Of a DNA stretch of 34,989 nt, positions 15,516 through 24,805 are shown in pieces. This DNA comes from Kiritimatiellia bacterium. GTDB lineage: Bacteria > Verrucomicrobiota > Kiritimatiellia > RFP12 > UBA1067. The translations under genes and the position numbers were made by a program. The notes beneath the pieces are model-generated. The model searched no databases. It saw nothing but the letters and a program-made list of their open reading frames with translations, and was not told the origin of the DNA. The stretch spans positions 72,221-107,209 of the forward strand of contig JAFQYM010000009.1 in NCBI GenBank assembly GCA_017406465.1, in the 5' to 3' direction. Each line of letters starts with the position of its first letter. The first letter of the stretch is position 1.

Positions 15516-17955
15516 TTTTTGCTGGGAACATTGTTTCTGCGTAGCGCACGAGACCCATCGCGTCCTTCGAGTAGTGGTCTGCGCCGATCTTCGCGGCGTA
15601 GTCGGCCGTCAGCACCGCACCGCCGACAGTCACCTTGCAGTCCGGCAGATTCTCGTGGACGAGCCGCACCGTCTCCTCCATGAAGCAGACGGTCGTCGTC
15701 ATCAGCGCAGAGAGCCCTATGAGCCGCGCCTTTTCACGACGCGCTGTCTCGACTATTTTTTCCGGCGGGACGTCGCGCCCGAGGTCTATCACCTTGAAAC
15801 CGTAGTTCTCGAGGAGAGCGCGGCAGATGTTCTTGCCTATGTCGTGGATGTCGCCCTTTACCGTCGCGACGATGATCGGGCCCCTCACGCTCGCGCCGTC
15901 GCGCGAAGGAAGCGCCGTGCGGACGACGTCAAACGCCGCGCCAGCCGCCTCCGCCGCCATGAGGAGCTGCGGGAGGAAAACACTCCCCGACTCAAATCCC
16001 CTGCCGACGACCTCAAGGGCCGGCACAATCCCTGTGTCGATCACGTCCAATGGCGCGACACCGGAAGCAAGCTCTTCCCTCGCTGCCACCGCCGCATCGG
16101 CCTTGAGGCCATGCCGGATGGCATCAGAAAGCCGAGAACCAGTAGCTCCGGACTCTGGCTGTTGGCCACCAGACGACGGCTGCCGGACGCCTGATGTCGG
16201 CCGTCTGACATCGGGAGTCCAGTCTTTGAACAAGTCGATCCATTCGCAGCAAGTGCGGTCCTTGCCTGTGAGCGCGCGATAGGCACGATAGGCGGTCATC
16301 ATGTCCGACGCGAGCGGATTGATGATCCCTGCGGAAAGCCCGGCGCCAAGCGCCATTGTGTAGAGCGACGCATTTAGAAGCGGACGCGCCGGAAGCCCAA
16401 AGGAAATGTTGGACACACCAAGGCACGTACAGCAGCCAAGCTCTGCTCTAACGCGCCTTAGCGCCTCGAGTATCACGTTCGCGCTGTTGGCGTCGGCGCT
16501 TACCGCAAGGCAGAGGACATCGATGACGAAGTCAGAGGGCTTGAGCCCATATTCCGCGCCGCGGGCAAGGATTCGCTTCGCTATCGCAAGCCGTCCTTCC
16601 GCCGTAGGGGGAATGCCGTTCTCGTCGAGAGTCAGAGCCACAACAGCCCCGCCGTACTTCGCGACAAGCGGCAAGACGGACGACATCGACTCCTCCTTGC
16701 CGTTCACGGAGTTGACGAGCGCCTTGCCGTTGTAATGTCGGAGAGCCCGTTCGAGGGCCTTGGGGTCGGAGGTGTCGATCTGGAGCGGAAGAGCCGTGAC
16801 GCTCTGCACCGCCTGGATTGTCGAATCGAGAAGCGCCGGTTCGTCCAACCCTGGAACTCCGACATTCACATCCAAGACGTGCGCACCGGCCTCTGCCTGC
16901 GAGACGGCTTCCCGAAGGACATACGCGACGTCGCCTTCGGAAAGCGCTGCCTTAAGCTTTTTCTTCCCCGTCGGATTGATGCGCTCGCCGATTATGATGG
17001 CATCGTCCGTTGAGATTTCCACGACACATGAGCCAGAGCAAACAACGGTTCTTGAATGAGCGAACGAGGAATTCCCCCGTTCCCACGTTCCCCATTCCCC
17101 CAATGACTCTACAACTTTCCTAATGTGCGCGGGAGTGGTGCCACAGCATCCGCCGACGATTGAAGCGCCCGCCTTTACAAGCTCGATGACATCGGCCGCG
17201 AATTCATCGGGGCCCACTGTAAAGATTGTCTTGCCTCCCTCGACTTTCGGAAGTCCGGCGTTCGGCTTCACCGCTATCGGGAGCGAAGTCGCCGCCGCGA
17301 GCCGCTTCACGAAGGGAAGCATCTTGTCAGGACCAAACCCGCAGTTGAGCCCGAGGGCGTCGACATGCAGCCCCTCGAGGATTGCGGCAACACATTCAAC
17401 GTCCGCGCCAGTGAGGAGCTTGCCGTCCTCGCCGAGAGCCACGGTCGCGAGAACAGGTAGAGACGAATTCTCCTTCGCCGCAAGAACCGCCGCCTTAAGC
17501 TCGTAGGCATCACCCATCGTCTCAATGATGACGAGATCGGCGCCGGCCTCTGCACCGAGGTGGACTTCCTCGGCGAACGCGTCGTACGCGGCGTCGAACT
17601 CGAAATCTCCGGCCGGCTTGAGAAGACGCCCAGTTGGACCGACATCGAGCGCCACGAACCGCTTGCCGCCAGCGGCATGCACCGCTTCCCGCGCAAGGGC
17701 AACACCTGCGGAAACGACATCCGCGAGAGGCGCGTCAGCATGGTATTTCGCCGCGTTCGCCCCGAACGTGTTCGCGTACACGATGTCGGCGCCAGCGGCG
17801 AGGTACGCCGAGTGGACGGCCCTGATGTCATCTGGACGCGAGAGGTTCCAGAGCTCAGGCGTCTCACCGGGCTTAAGCCCGCGCTCCTGGAGCTGCGTGC
17901 CCATTCCGCCGTCGAGAAAGACGAGCCGCCCTTTTTCAAAGATTCCGCTGGTCAT
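15508..17955 (-). CDS. metH: Cobalamin-dependent methionine synthase lacking the activation domain
   Basis: Transfers the methyl group of methyltetrahydrofolate to homocysteine through cobalamin. The protein has 815 residues in three modules. The homocysteine-binding barrel (1-290) has zinc ligands C205, C270 and C271 (LGLNCGFG, GGCCGTTP). The pterin-binding barrel (about 318-575) has IIGERINPTGKKK and LDVNVGVPG. The cap plus B12 domain (about 606-815) has GDIHDIGKN with cobalt ligand H704. The reactivation domain of E. coli MetH is missing and is encoded next door. GGAGG lies 7 bases before the ATG, which overlaps the previous stop (ATGA). Both inter-domain linkers (about 287-303 and 579-604) are encoded by simple-sequence repeats. 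Confidence 0.95.
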   Translation of the reverse strand: MTSGIFEKGRLVFLDGGMGTQLQERGLKPGETPELWNLSRPDDIRAVHSAYLAAGADIVYANTFGANAAKYHADAPLADVVSAGVALAREAVHAAGGKRFVALDVGPTGRLLKPAGDFEFDAAYDAFAEEVHLGAEAGADLVIIETMGDAYELKAAVLAAKENSSLPVLATVALGEDGKLLTGADVECVAAILEGLHVDALGLNCGFGPDKMLPFVKRLAAATSLPIAVKPNAGLPKVEGGKTIFTVGPDEFAADVIELVKAGASIVGGCCGTTPAHIRKVVESLGEWGTWERGNSSFAHSRTVVCSGSCVVEISTDDAIIIGERINPTGKKKLKAALSEGDVAYVLREAVSQAEAGAHVLDVNVGVPGLDEPALLDSTIQAVQSVTALPLQIDTSDPKALERALRHYNGKALVNSVNGKEESMSSVLPLVAKYGGAVVALTLDENGIPPTAEGRLAIAKRILARGAEYGLKPSDFVIDVLCLAVSADANSANVILEALRRVRAELGCCTCLGVSNISFGLPARPLLNASLYTMALGAGLSAGIINPLASDMMTAYRAYRALTGKDRTCCEWIDLFKDWTPDVRRPTSGVRQPSSGGQQPESGATGSRLSDAIRHGLKADAAVAAREELASGVAPLDVIDTGIVPALEVVGRGFESGSVFLPQLLMAAEAAGAAFDVVRTALPSRDGASVRGPIIVATVKGDIHDIGKNICRALLENYGFKVIDLGRDVPPEKIVETARREKARLIGLSALMTTTVCFMEETVRLVHENLPDCKVTVGGAVLTADYAAKIGADHYSKDAMGLVRYAETMFPAKMV
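16146..16220 (-). repeat. Degenerate 7/14-base tandem repeat inside metH
   Basis: On the coding strand the units read CCGATGTCAGACGG, CCGACATCAGGCGT, CCGGCAGCCGTCGT, CTGGTGGCCAACAG and CCAGAGTCCGGAGC: about five diverged 14-mers built from heptads. They encode the low-complexity linker PDVRRPTSGVRQPSSGG and onward (about 581-604) between the pterin and B12 modules, without breaking the frame. Confidence 0.6.
17072..17101 (-). repeat. G-run repeat inside metH, potential quadruplex
   Basis: The coding strand has four G-runs (GGGGG, GGGG, GGG, GGGGG) separated by AAT, AACGT and AAC. They encode EWGTWERGN in the linker between the homocysteine and pterin modules. Confidence 0.5.
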
Positions 17956-18512
17956 TGCGAGACCTCCGTCTTGACTCCGATTATTGCGCTTACCGATTTA
18001 GACGGCACCATAAGAAGCGAGTCCGTTAGCGACACGCCGACCTTGCGCGGCGCGTCAAGAAGCTCGAAAAGACGGCGCTGCGCCTCAAGCGGCCAGTCAC
18101 CGTATCCCGGCGAATAGCGGCTGACAAGCGTCTCGCCTTCCTTAAGCTCGCGGCGAATCTCGCGCTCGGCTTCGTCCGTCCACTCCTCTATGGCCGCCGC
18201 GCCGATGGCCTGCAAAACGAACGCGTCAGCCGGAGACGTTGCTGCCGTGCGCCGCTGGAGCGTGTCGAATTCAGCACCGATCGTAGTGCACACGAGATAT
18301 GCGGCATGGCACTCCGCAAGGTGTCTCTTAAGCGTCTTGGAGTCCGCTCCACCGACGACAAAGGGATCGTCGAACCGCCGCCATACCCTCGCAGGGCGAA
18401 TCGCCCTGAGCGCGGCTTCGCGCATCGCCTTGATGCGCTCTTCAAGGGCCGCGCCGGGGGCGCGTCCTTGGAGGCGCAGGTATCGGCATATCTCTCTCTC
18501 GTCGATTGTCAT
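17952..18512 (-). CDS. Stand-alone methionine synthase activation domain
   Basis: A 186-residue protein corresponding to the AdoMet-dependent reactivation domain that is the C-terminal module of larger MetH proteins. RYSPGYGDWPLEAQRRLFELL (131-151) and the segment SLTDSLLMVPSKSVSAIIG (161-179) are its hallmark substrate-binding motifs. It would let the neighbouring MetH return inactive cob(II)alamin to service using AdoMet and a flavodoxin-type donor. ATG at 18512 is the best start; upstream codons run into metF. The stop overlaps the metH start by ATGA, and metF ends 14 bases upstream, so the three genes form one operon. It is shorter than the E. coli module, as expected of split versions. 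Confidence 0.88.
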   Translation of the reverse strand: MTIDEREICRYLRLQGRAPGAALEERIKAMREAALRAIRPARVWRRFDDPFVVGGADSKTLKRHLAECHAAYLVCTTIGAEFDTLQRRTAATSPADAFVLQAIGAAAIEEWTDEAEREIRRELKEGETLVSRYSPGYGDWPLEAQRRLFELLDAPRKVGVSLTDSLLMVPSKSVSAIIGVKTEVSQ

Positions 18513-18526
18513 GCAGGGCAATCGCG

Positions 18527-19384
18527 TCAAAGGATTCCGCGGAGGTTGGCCATGATGCTCGCCGCCACCTCGGGCTTGTTCATCGTATAGATGTGAACGG
18601 CATTGACGCCGTTTGCGAAGAGGTCGATGATCTGCTCCGTCGCGTAGGCAACGCCTGCGGCCTGCATCGCTGGCGGGCGGTCGCCGTAGCGGTCGACTAT
18701 TGCCTTGAAGCGGCTCGGAAGGTACGTTCCCGAGAGACGGCAGATGCGGTCGATCTGGCGACCGTTCGTGACGGGCATTATGCCTGCAATCACCGGTACC
18801 GTCACGCCGCGGTCGCGGAGCTTGGAGAGATAGCGGTAGAAGATGTTGTTGTCGAAGAACATCTGCGTCGTCACGAAGTCGAGACCGGCCTCCGCCTTCT
18901 CGCGAAGATATCCGATGTCGTCCTCCATGTGGGCGCACTCTGGATGGCGCTCAGGGTAGCATGCGCCGCCGAGGCAAAAGCCCTCGGGCTTGAGCGCGCG
19001 AACGAGATCCACCGCATGCGCGAACTCACCGGGCGCGGGCGCCTCGACGCCATTCGGAATATCGCCGCGCAAACAGAGGATGTTCTCGATTCCCGCGGCG
19101 CGAAGTGCCGCCGTCTCTCTCGCGATGCTCTCGCGCGTTGCCGTGAGGCAGGTTAGGTGGGCGAGCGCGGGAACGCCGCACTTCTGGACGAAGGACGCGA
19201 CCTCTGCCGTGTTCGCCTGGGCGTTTCCAGAGGCCCCGTAGGTCACGGAAATGAACGAAGGCCGCTCCTCGGCAAGTCGCTCGACTGCTTCCTTCACAGG
19301 CGCAAACGGAGCGTCCTTCCTCGGCGGGAAAACCTCAAACGAAACCGAAGGCCGCCCCTCGGCAAGAATGTCGCGAATCTTCAT
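18527..19384 (-). CDS. metF: Methylenetetrahydrofolate reductase
   Basis: Reduces 5,10-methylene- to 5-methyltetrahydrofolate with a flavin, supplying the methyl donor for MetH. The 285-residue TIM-barrel protein starts MKIRDILAEGRPSVSFEVFP. It shows SFEVFPPR, ISVTYGASG, LAHLTCLTATRE, LCLRGD, KAEAGLDFVTTQMFFD and PVIAGIMPVTN, all conserved in MetF. VHIYTMNKP near the C-terminus completes the active site. It is the first gene of metF - activator - metH. The ATG lies 7 bases after a TGCTATAAT promoter, so the mRNA is predicted leaderless. That leaves no room for a SAM or cobalamin riboswitch ahead of the operon. Confidence 0.95.
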   Translation of the reverse strand: MKIRDILAEGRPSVSFEVFPPRKDAPFAPVKEAVERLAEERPSFISVTYGASGNAQANTAEVASFVQKCGVPALAHLTCLTATRESIARETAALRAAGIENILCLRGDIPNGVEAPAPGEFAHAVDLVRALKPEGFCLGGACYPERHPECAHMEDDIGYLREKAEAGLDFVTTQMFFDNNIFYRYLSKLRDRGVTVPVIAGIMPVTNGRQIDRICRLSGTYLPSRFKAIVDRYGDRPPAMQAAGVAYATEQIIDLFANGVNAVHIYTMNKPEVAASIMANLRGIL

Positions 19385-19391
19385 GGCGCCT

Positions 19392-19400
19392 ATTATAGCA
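19392..19400 (-). promoter_or_regulatory. Extended -10 promoter of the metF operon (leaderless)
   Basis: TGCTATAAT on the minus strand, 7 bases before the metF ATG. It is back to back with the flippase promoter, whose -10 begins 17 bases away, so polymerase binding at the two sites should be mutually exclusive. Confidence 0.65.
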
Positions 19401-19416
19401 CAATGCAGGCGCGTTA

Positions 19417-19425
19417 TGGTATAAT
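19417..19425 (+). promoter_or_regulatory. Extended -10 promoter of the flippase gene
   Basis: TGGTATAAT on the plus strand. The transcript should start near 19432, just before the AAAAGG ribosome site at 19434-19439. Confidence 0.6.
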
Positions 19426-19447
19426 TGCCCGCCAAAAGGCAACGTCT

Positions 19448-20719
19448 GTGAGAAATTTCGCGAAGAGCGCGATTCTGCTGTTCCTCGCCCTGCGCGTCGG
19501 GGACGTGGTGAACCTGGCGGCGGGAATGTGGTTCGTTCCCAAGTACGTCTCTCCAGAGGAGATAGGCGCCGTCCTCCCGCTCACATCGTTCGCGACGTTC
19601 CTGTCGCTCCCCGTCTTCGCGTTCGCGATGACGGTGATGAAGGAGTCGGCCGTGCTGCATGCGGCGGGCGAGCGGGCGAAGGTGAAGTCGCTCCTTTCGG
19701 GAGTGTTTGCCGCGGTAGGCGCTGCGCTCGTCTTGGTCCTCGTCGTCTCGTGCATCGCGGTTCCTCATTTCCTGAAGCAAATGCGCGTCTCCGATGCGTC
19801 CGCCGGGATCCTCGTCGTATCCGCGGCATTCCTCGGCTGCGTCGCGCCAGTCTACACCGACGCGCTCCAGTCGATGAAGCGGTTCAAGTCGCTTGCGGCA
19901 GTCGAGATCTGCGGTTCTATAGTCAGGTTCCTCGCGATGCTCGCGACGATGCCGTTCAGGGCGCTCGCCGGCTACTTCGCAGGGCAGGCGGCGCTGCCGG
20001 CGTTCCGAATCGCGGGCAGCGTCATCGCGCTCCGCCGCGACCTCTCGGTGCCGGCCGAGCCATACTGGAACCGCGAGACGGTTCGCCGCGTCACGCTTGC
20101 GTTCTTGGCCGTGTGCGCCTACCAAGTCGCGCCAATGGCCGCCGCGCTTGTCGAGCAGACGACGCTTCGCACGGGGCTTTCGGCCGCCGATTCGGCAGGA
20201 TACTACATGATTTCGCGCTTTTCCGACTTCCTGTACTACCTCACGTTCCCCCTTCTGCTCGTGATGTTCCCCTACACGGCCGACGCCGCGCGAAGGTCGG
20301 CTTCGACGAGCCCGTATGTGCTGAAGTGCATGGCGGCGACGCTTGTCGCGGCTGCGCTCATGTCCGCAGCGTACTTTTTCTTCGGGAAGGAGCTCCTGTC
20401 GCTGATGCCGCACGGAAGCGAATACGCCGCCTATGCGAAATACATGCCGTGGCTCGTGCCGATGGCGGCGCTGACGACGTGCCAGGTATTCCACACGAAC
20501 GCGGAAGTGTCGGCGGGGCGCTTCGGCTTTCTCCTGTGGCTCGTGCCGTTGCATGTCGTCTATGCCGTGGCGCTTAAGCTGCGCTTCTCGGGCGGCAACG
20601 CGCCCGACATGACGACGCTCCTCTGCTGGTTCGGAGCGATGTCGTTCCTGCGCTTCGCCTGTTCCGCAATTTCGCTGTCAAGAGACGCCGTCTTGTCGCG
20701 CCGCCTCAAGCGTCAGTAG
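19448..20719 (+). CDS. Polysaccharide/lipid-linked oligosaccharide flippase (Wzx/MVF-type membrane protein)
   Basis: A 423-residue integral membrane protein with about 12 hydrophobic helices, beginning with FAKSAILLFLALRVGDVVNL. The layout matches the polysaccharide transporter family: a conserved start, VPKYVSPEEIGAVLPLTSFATFL after the first helix, a two-half structure, and HFLKQMRVSDASAG between helices. By family it would flip lipid-linked sugars for envelope polysaccharide. The GTG at 19448 is chosen because it lies just downstream of the promoter and AAAAGG, and includes the first helix; the nearest ATG would remove it. No glycosyltransferases are adjacent. Its stop overlaps that of the convergent DUF2341 gene by 7 bases (20713-20719). 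Confidence 0.7.
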   Translation: MRNFAKSAILLFLALRVGDVVNLAAGMWFVPKYVSPEEIGAVLPLTSFATFLSLPVFAFAMTVMKESAVLHAAGERAKVKSLLSGVFAAVGAALVLVLVVSCIAVPHFLKQMRVSDASAGILVVSAAFLGCVAPVYTDALQSMKRFKSLAAVEICGSIVRFLAMLATMPFRALAGYFAGQAALPAFRIAGSVIALRRDLSVPAEPYWNRETVRRVTLAFLAVCAYQVAPMAAALVEQTTLRTGLSAADSAGYYMISRFSDFLYYLTFPLLLVMFPYTADAARRSASTSPYVLKCMAATLVAAALMSAAYFFFGKELLSLMPHGSEYAAYAKYMPWLVPMAALTTCQVFHTNAEVSAGRFGFLLWLVPLHVVYAVALKLRFSGGNAPDMTTLLCWFGAMSFLRFACSAISLSRDAVLSRRLKRQ

Positions 20720-23700
20720 ATCACGAACATCGTGGGCGGCTTGCCGTGGCCCTCAAGATCAAGCAGTATCTGCCGCGCCGCTGCCGTGTCGCTGGTAGCC
20801 GTCCCGTTTACGCCCCACTTGAACGCCCACCCAGGAACGCCGGCTTGACTGTCGCCGATCCCGCCGTTGCCGTCGCCCGTACGAGCCGTCTCGAATCCTT
20901 TTTTCAGCGCCTCAACAATCACGTGATTGCTGAGAACGGGCTCGCTGCGCCGCAAGGCGGGCGACGCTGGAGAGACGGCAAACTTGATCTTCGAATTCGC
21001 CCCGCCGCCGTTCTGGAACTTCACGTCGCCTGTCTGCTGCAGTGGGGCTTCGGCAAAGCCGCCCACCGGCACCATGAGCGTAATCGTGGCATCATACCCG
21101 TCGCTGTGTCCATAGACATAAAACTTGTTCGCGCTGATCTTGGAATCTTTTCCGCTGATGATCATTTCGACCGGTCCTTTGATGCCAACATCCGCCCCGA
21201 AGTGAAAATCTTGATTACTTGGCAAGATGATCTTCGAGTTGGAGACGAGAAGCACGCTGTTCGAGCTCCCGAAGTTGAACCGCGACGAACAGGTGATTTC
21301 GGAGTCGATGAACTCCAGGCGCGAAAACGCCGCCGACATTCCCATCATGCCGCCGGTCGAATAAACATTCGAGAACCGGACAAGGATGTTCGTCGCCGCC
21401 GCCTTGTTGCGTTGGAAATCCCAGTCGCCCGTGCGCGTGACCGTCATGTCGCGGAACTCCGCCTTGGAGTTGGCCTGAATGCCGGTTGAATAAGTCACGG
21501 ATGCCGTCAGGCTCGATTCGTTCGTGCTTGTGCCGGCAAATGTGATATCCGAGGCACCTGAGCCATAGTATTTAAGTTCTCCGATTTTATATTTGCCGTT
21601 GACGGCGACGACAACAGGATTGTTGGTCGTGCAGTCCTTGAAGTCCGCCGTCGCGTTCTCGGACTGCGGGTAGCCGAGGCAGTCGCCGTTCTTGTTGTTC
21701 GCCCAATGCGCCGTATCGTTCCAGTTGCCGTTCCACTCGCCGTCCACCGCCTGCCAGGTGTAGGTTGTCTTATCCTGCGTTTTGCACGAGGCGACGGCCG
21801 TTACTGTCGTAATCGCGTTCCCGCCCGCCGTCGTTGCGACGGCGCGAAGCTGCCAATAATAGGTCTGTTCAAAGTCCGCGAAGGTGTGAGCGATGCTGAA
21901 CGAGCCCGCCGCCGTGCGCGTGACGGGCGTCTCGACCGGTTCAAGCTTATTGGCATTGTTTTGCGTGCCAACATAGAGCGTCACCGTCGCGTTCGTGTTC
22001 GCGCCAGGGTCGCCGAGGTTGCCGGTGAACGTCACCTTGCGCTGACTGACAGACGTACCCGACGAGACGAATACCGGCGCGCCCTTGGTCGTCACGAAGG
22101 CAGGTGACGAGCTGCCGGTCGTCTCGCCCGACGTCGCCTCGACCACGACCGAATAGGTCGCGCCGGGCTCTATGTAGCGCGCTGCCGTTGTGTCGCTTTC
22201 GAGAAGCGTCAACTCAAAGTCGCCGGTCGCCGTGACATTGGTAAGGTTTGACCAGACGACGGGCGAGCCGCCGCTCTTGGTGACACGGACCGCGAGTGTG
22301 CAGTCGCTGCCCGGGAAGTAGGAGAGGTTGCCGCGGATGACGAGCGCGTCGCCGCCCGACCCGTCCATCGTCACGCCAGTGACAATAGGTTCCGTCGCTT
22401 CTCTGTAGATAACCGTATCCGACCAGAGCGGGAAAGTTGTCCCATCATCGAAGTAGCAGCGAAGGACGCAAGCATCCTCGCTTCCCCAGTTGGCGGGGAC
22501 GGGAACGGAATACGACGTCGCGCCAGCCGCGACCGTGGCGACCGCCGCCGTCACGTCCCAGTCCGCCGGGTTGTCGCCACCGAAACCCGAACCGTAGGCG
22601 ACTTTGAGTGTCCGCGCCATGGGCGCGCCGAGGAAGGTCAAATCGATCGCCGTCAGCGCAGAGCCCGTATAATGCTCGACAGTCGTCATCGATGGCCCGA
22701 GGACATACGACGCCGCCGAGGCGCTCTGCAGGAACATATTCCGGGCGCTGTCGTAAAGCCCGACGGCGCCATCGGACGTGCGAACAGCCGGCGCAAGCGC
22801 CGCCGTCAGCGCACTACCCTCGTCAAACAACATCGAGTAGATGCGATGCTTCGCCGTCGTGCTGGCATTGACGCCTGTTGCCGAGGTGCGGTTGGCGGCG
22901 AGGGTCAATGTCTCCTCCGTGGATATCGTCGCCGTTCCGGCGAGAGGCGCTTGGGTGACCGTCACGCTCCCGTCCGGTCCGTAGATCGTATAGGCACGCT
23001 GGCTCTCCCCGTTAATATAGTTGAAGTCATGAAGGTTACGGTTCGTGTTGCCTAGCGTTCCGCTTCCAACCGGAAGCCAGTTTTTGTCATCGGACATATT
23101 GTAGGCGAATTTCCCCGAACTGTTGATATACGCATTGAAGTAGAGGCTTCCGGCGATCTCAATACCGAACACGCGGTGACTATACGCAACGGCGGTGAAC
23201 TGGTAATCGGCCCTGACGTGCGTATTCGGCGTGGGGTAGTAGCCGCTGTCAATGTACTGCGTGCCCGTACCTTCGACATACTCGACGCGGCGCATCGCCG
23301 TCGCATAGTCCGCAATCATCGTGACGGGAAGAACTGCCGATTCAATCGTCGTATTATTTGGCAGCACCAAGACAGCCTTGAAGAAATAGTTCGTGCCGCG
23401 CGAAAGACCCTTGACCTGCGCAGGGAACAATCCCGAAGCGGTGACCGTGCCGGACACGACAAGCTCGTCGTTCAATGCGTCGTCGGCTGTTCCGTAAAGA
23501 ATCTTGAGGGTGGCCAACTGTCCTCCCGAAAGGCTGATGCCGTCCACGACAGACGAGAATTTCGCGCACGTGCCGCCGTTTTGCGTGAGGGAGATGTCCA
23601 CTGAGCGGCAATCCGTCACCGAACTGGCCGTCAGGAAATCAGCATTGTTCTGCGTCGCGTAGTCGGCCGCAATCCAGTCGTCGGAAAGTGCTGCCGTCAC

Positions 23701-24651
23701 AAGACGACACTCGTCAAGGATTCCCTTGTAGTATTGATTCCACTGATTGCTGCCGAAGACAATGGGGCATGAGTTGACAAGATTGTTAAAGCCCTTGGTG
23801 TCTGTCTGGGACTTGTCCAAGGTCCCGTTGACGTAAACCTTGGCCGCCTGCTTTGGAAGGAAGGAGACAACGAGGTGGCACCACGCATTCGCGCTAACCG
23901 AAGCGGTGACTTTATCAAAGTCCGTATTCCCAGGCGTCGTAAACCGCGTTTTACCTTGCTTGATCTTGAACGTCGCCAGGGCCTCTTTGCCGAAAAGGGC
24001 ATATTCCCCGGTTACCTCGGAGGGGCAAGCCCACGTCTCGAAGGAGATGGCGGAGGTGAACGCCGAGTTGGGCGTGTTGGTGGTTGCAATCTTGGCATTT
24101 GAAGGAAAATTCGCGCCCTTTCCAAGTTTGGCGTCAACGACTGTGATCGATGCATCGGCCGTGCCGTCGAGATGGTTCGCCGACGAGTCCTTGGCGTTCG
24201 TCTCGTTCATGTGCCAGACGCCGTAATAACCCGCCGCCGCCCAGACGGCAGCAGAAGAAACTGCGGGAAGACCACTTGTCGAGGACGGAGCAAAATAGGC
24301 ACGGATCTCCGTCGTCGTCCCGGAGAGCGAAGGGACGGAAACCCAGACGAGCGCCTTGTTGGCCGTGGAATCCCATGTGTCGATCTCGTAGTTGAGATTG
24401 TTGCCGGCGGCATCCGTGAAACGCAATTCGTCCACGGGCGTTGTGAAGTCCGCAAAATTAAAACCGGATACATCTGAGAGACGGACAAGGACGGGGAAAT
24501 TCGCGAGCGTCGATGCGCCGGCATAACCGCTCGCCGTAAAATGAATCTTCTTGGCAAAGAGAGACGTGTCCAAGACATCTGCCCGTACGACCGAAACGGA
24601 CGCGATGGCTGCGAAAAGAAGCGCGGCGAGGGGAAAACGAATTGATTTCAT
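20713..24651 (-). CDS. Giant secreted DUF2341/LamG surface protein, paralogue 1
   Basis: A 1,312-residue exported protein with a signal peptide (1-24, ending SVVRA). A DUF2341 domain at about 40-125 (FPVLVRLSDVSGF, VWVSVPSLSGTTTEIRAYF) is followed by a LamG/concanavalin-like domain at about 140-345 (YGVWHMNETNAKDSSANHLD, ISFETWACPS, VYVNGTLD). A second lectin-like block begins MRRVEYVEGTGTQYIDSGYYP near 455. Fibronectin-like beta repeats fill about 640-960. The last third (WNGNWNDTAHWANNKNGDC onward) resembles passenger beta-helices. No sortase or autotransporter barrel is evident. A short C-terminal motif, ARQILLDLEG, is shared with paralogue 2. The role is probably surface adhesion or glycan binding, inferred from domains. 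The start follows a GAGG element and a TGGTATAAT promoter. Confidence 0.75.
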   Translation of the reverse strand: MKSIRFPLAALLFAAIASVSVVRADVLDTSLFAKKIHFTASGYAGASTLANFPVLVRLSDVSGFNFADFTTPVDELRFTDAAGNNLNYEIDTWDSTANKALVWVSVPSLSGTTTEIRAYFAPSSTSGLPAVSSAAVWAAAGYYGVWHMNETNAKDSSANHLDGTADASITVVDAKLGKGANFPSNAKIATTNTPNSAFTSAISFETWACPSEVTGEYALFGKEALATFKIKQGKTRFTTPGNTDFDKVTASVSANAWCHLVVSFLPKQAAKVYVNGTLDKSQTDTKGFNNLVNSCPIVFGSNQWNQYYKGILDECRLVTAALSDDWIAADYATQNNADFLTASSVTDCRSVDISLTQNGGTCAKFSSVVDGISLSGGQLATLKILYGTADDALNDELVVSGTVTASGLFPAQVKGLSRGTNYFFKAVLVLPNNTTIESAVLPVTMIADYATAMRRVEYVEGTGTQYIDSGYYPTPNTHVRADYQFTAVAYSHRVFGIEIAGSLYFNAYINSSGKFAYNMSDDKNWLPVGSGTLGNTNRNLHDFNYINGESQRAYTIYGPDGSVTVTQAPLAGTATISTEETLTLAANRTSATGVNASTTAKHRIYSMLFDEGSALTAALAPAVRTSDGAVGLYDSARNMFLQSASAASYVLGPSMTTVEHYTGSALTAIDLTFLGAPMARTLKVAYGSGFGGDNPADWDVTAAVATVAAGATSYSVPVPANWGSEDACVLRCYFDDGTTFPLWSDTVIYREATEPIVTGVTMDGSGGDALVIRGNLSYFPGSDCTLAVRVTKSGGSPVVWSNLTNVTATGDFELTLLESDTTAARYIEPGATYSVVVEATSGETTGSSSPAFVTTKGAPVFVSSGTSVSQRKVTFTGNLGDPGANTNATVTLYVGTQNNANKLEPVETPVTRTAAGSFSIAHTFADFEQTYYWQLRAVATTAGGNAITTVTAVASCKTQDKTTYTWQAVDGEWNGNWNDTAHWANNKNGDCLGYPQSENATADFKDCTTNNPVVVAVNGKYKIGELKYYGSGASDITFAGTSTNESSLTASVTYSTGIQANSKAEFRDMTVTRTGDWDFQRNKAAATNILVRFSNVYSTGGMMGMSAAFSRLEFIDSEITCSSRFNFGSSNSVLLVSNSKIILPSNQDFHFGADVGIKGPVEMIISGKDSKISANKFYVYGHSDGYDATITLMVPVGGFAEAPLQQTGDVKFQNGGGANSKIKFAVSPASPALRRSEPVLSNHVIVEALKKGFETARTGDGNGGIGDSQAGVPGWAFKWGVNGTATSDTAAARQILLDLEGHGKPPTMFVIY

Positions 24652-24686
24652 TGCGTTATTGACCTCATTGTGTTTTCGATGTGAGG

Positions 24687-24695
24687 ATTATACCA
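24687..24695 (-). promoter_or_regulatory. Extended -10 promoter of DUF2341 paralogue 1
   Basis: TGGTATAAT on the minus strand, about 36 bases before the ATG at 24651. Confidence 0.6.
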
Positions 24696-24805
24696 CAATT
24701 CGACCGGAATTTGGGAAGCAAAGTTCTATGTGCGCGTTGCCTGTCCCTTGGACAAGGCGGGGCTCGTGATTAGCTCAGGCGCAGGGCAATTGGGCACACG
24801 GAGCA

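Noticed and set aside
18513..18938. Extension of the MetH activation protein upstream of 18512
   Set aside because: It would be an out-of-frame translation of metF; the conserved domain starts at MTIDERE.
19385..20554. A long N-terminal extension of MetF on the minus strand, antisense to the flippase
   Set aside because: The extension is charged low-complexity shadow sequence and lies upstream of the metF promoter; the conserved MetF start is at 19384.
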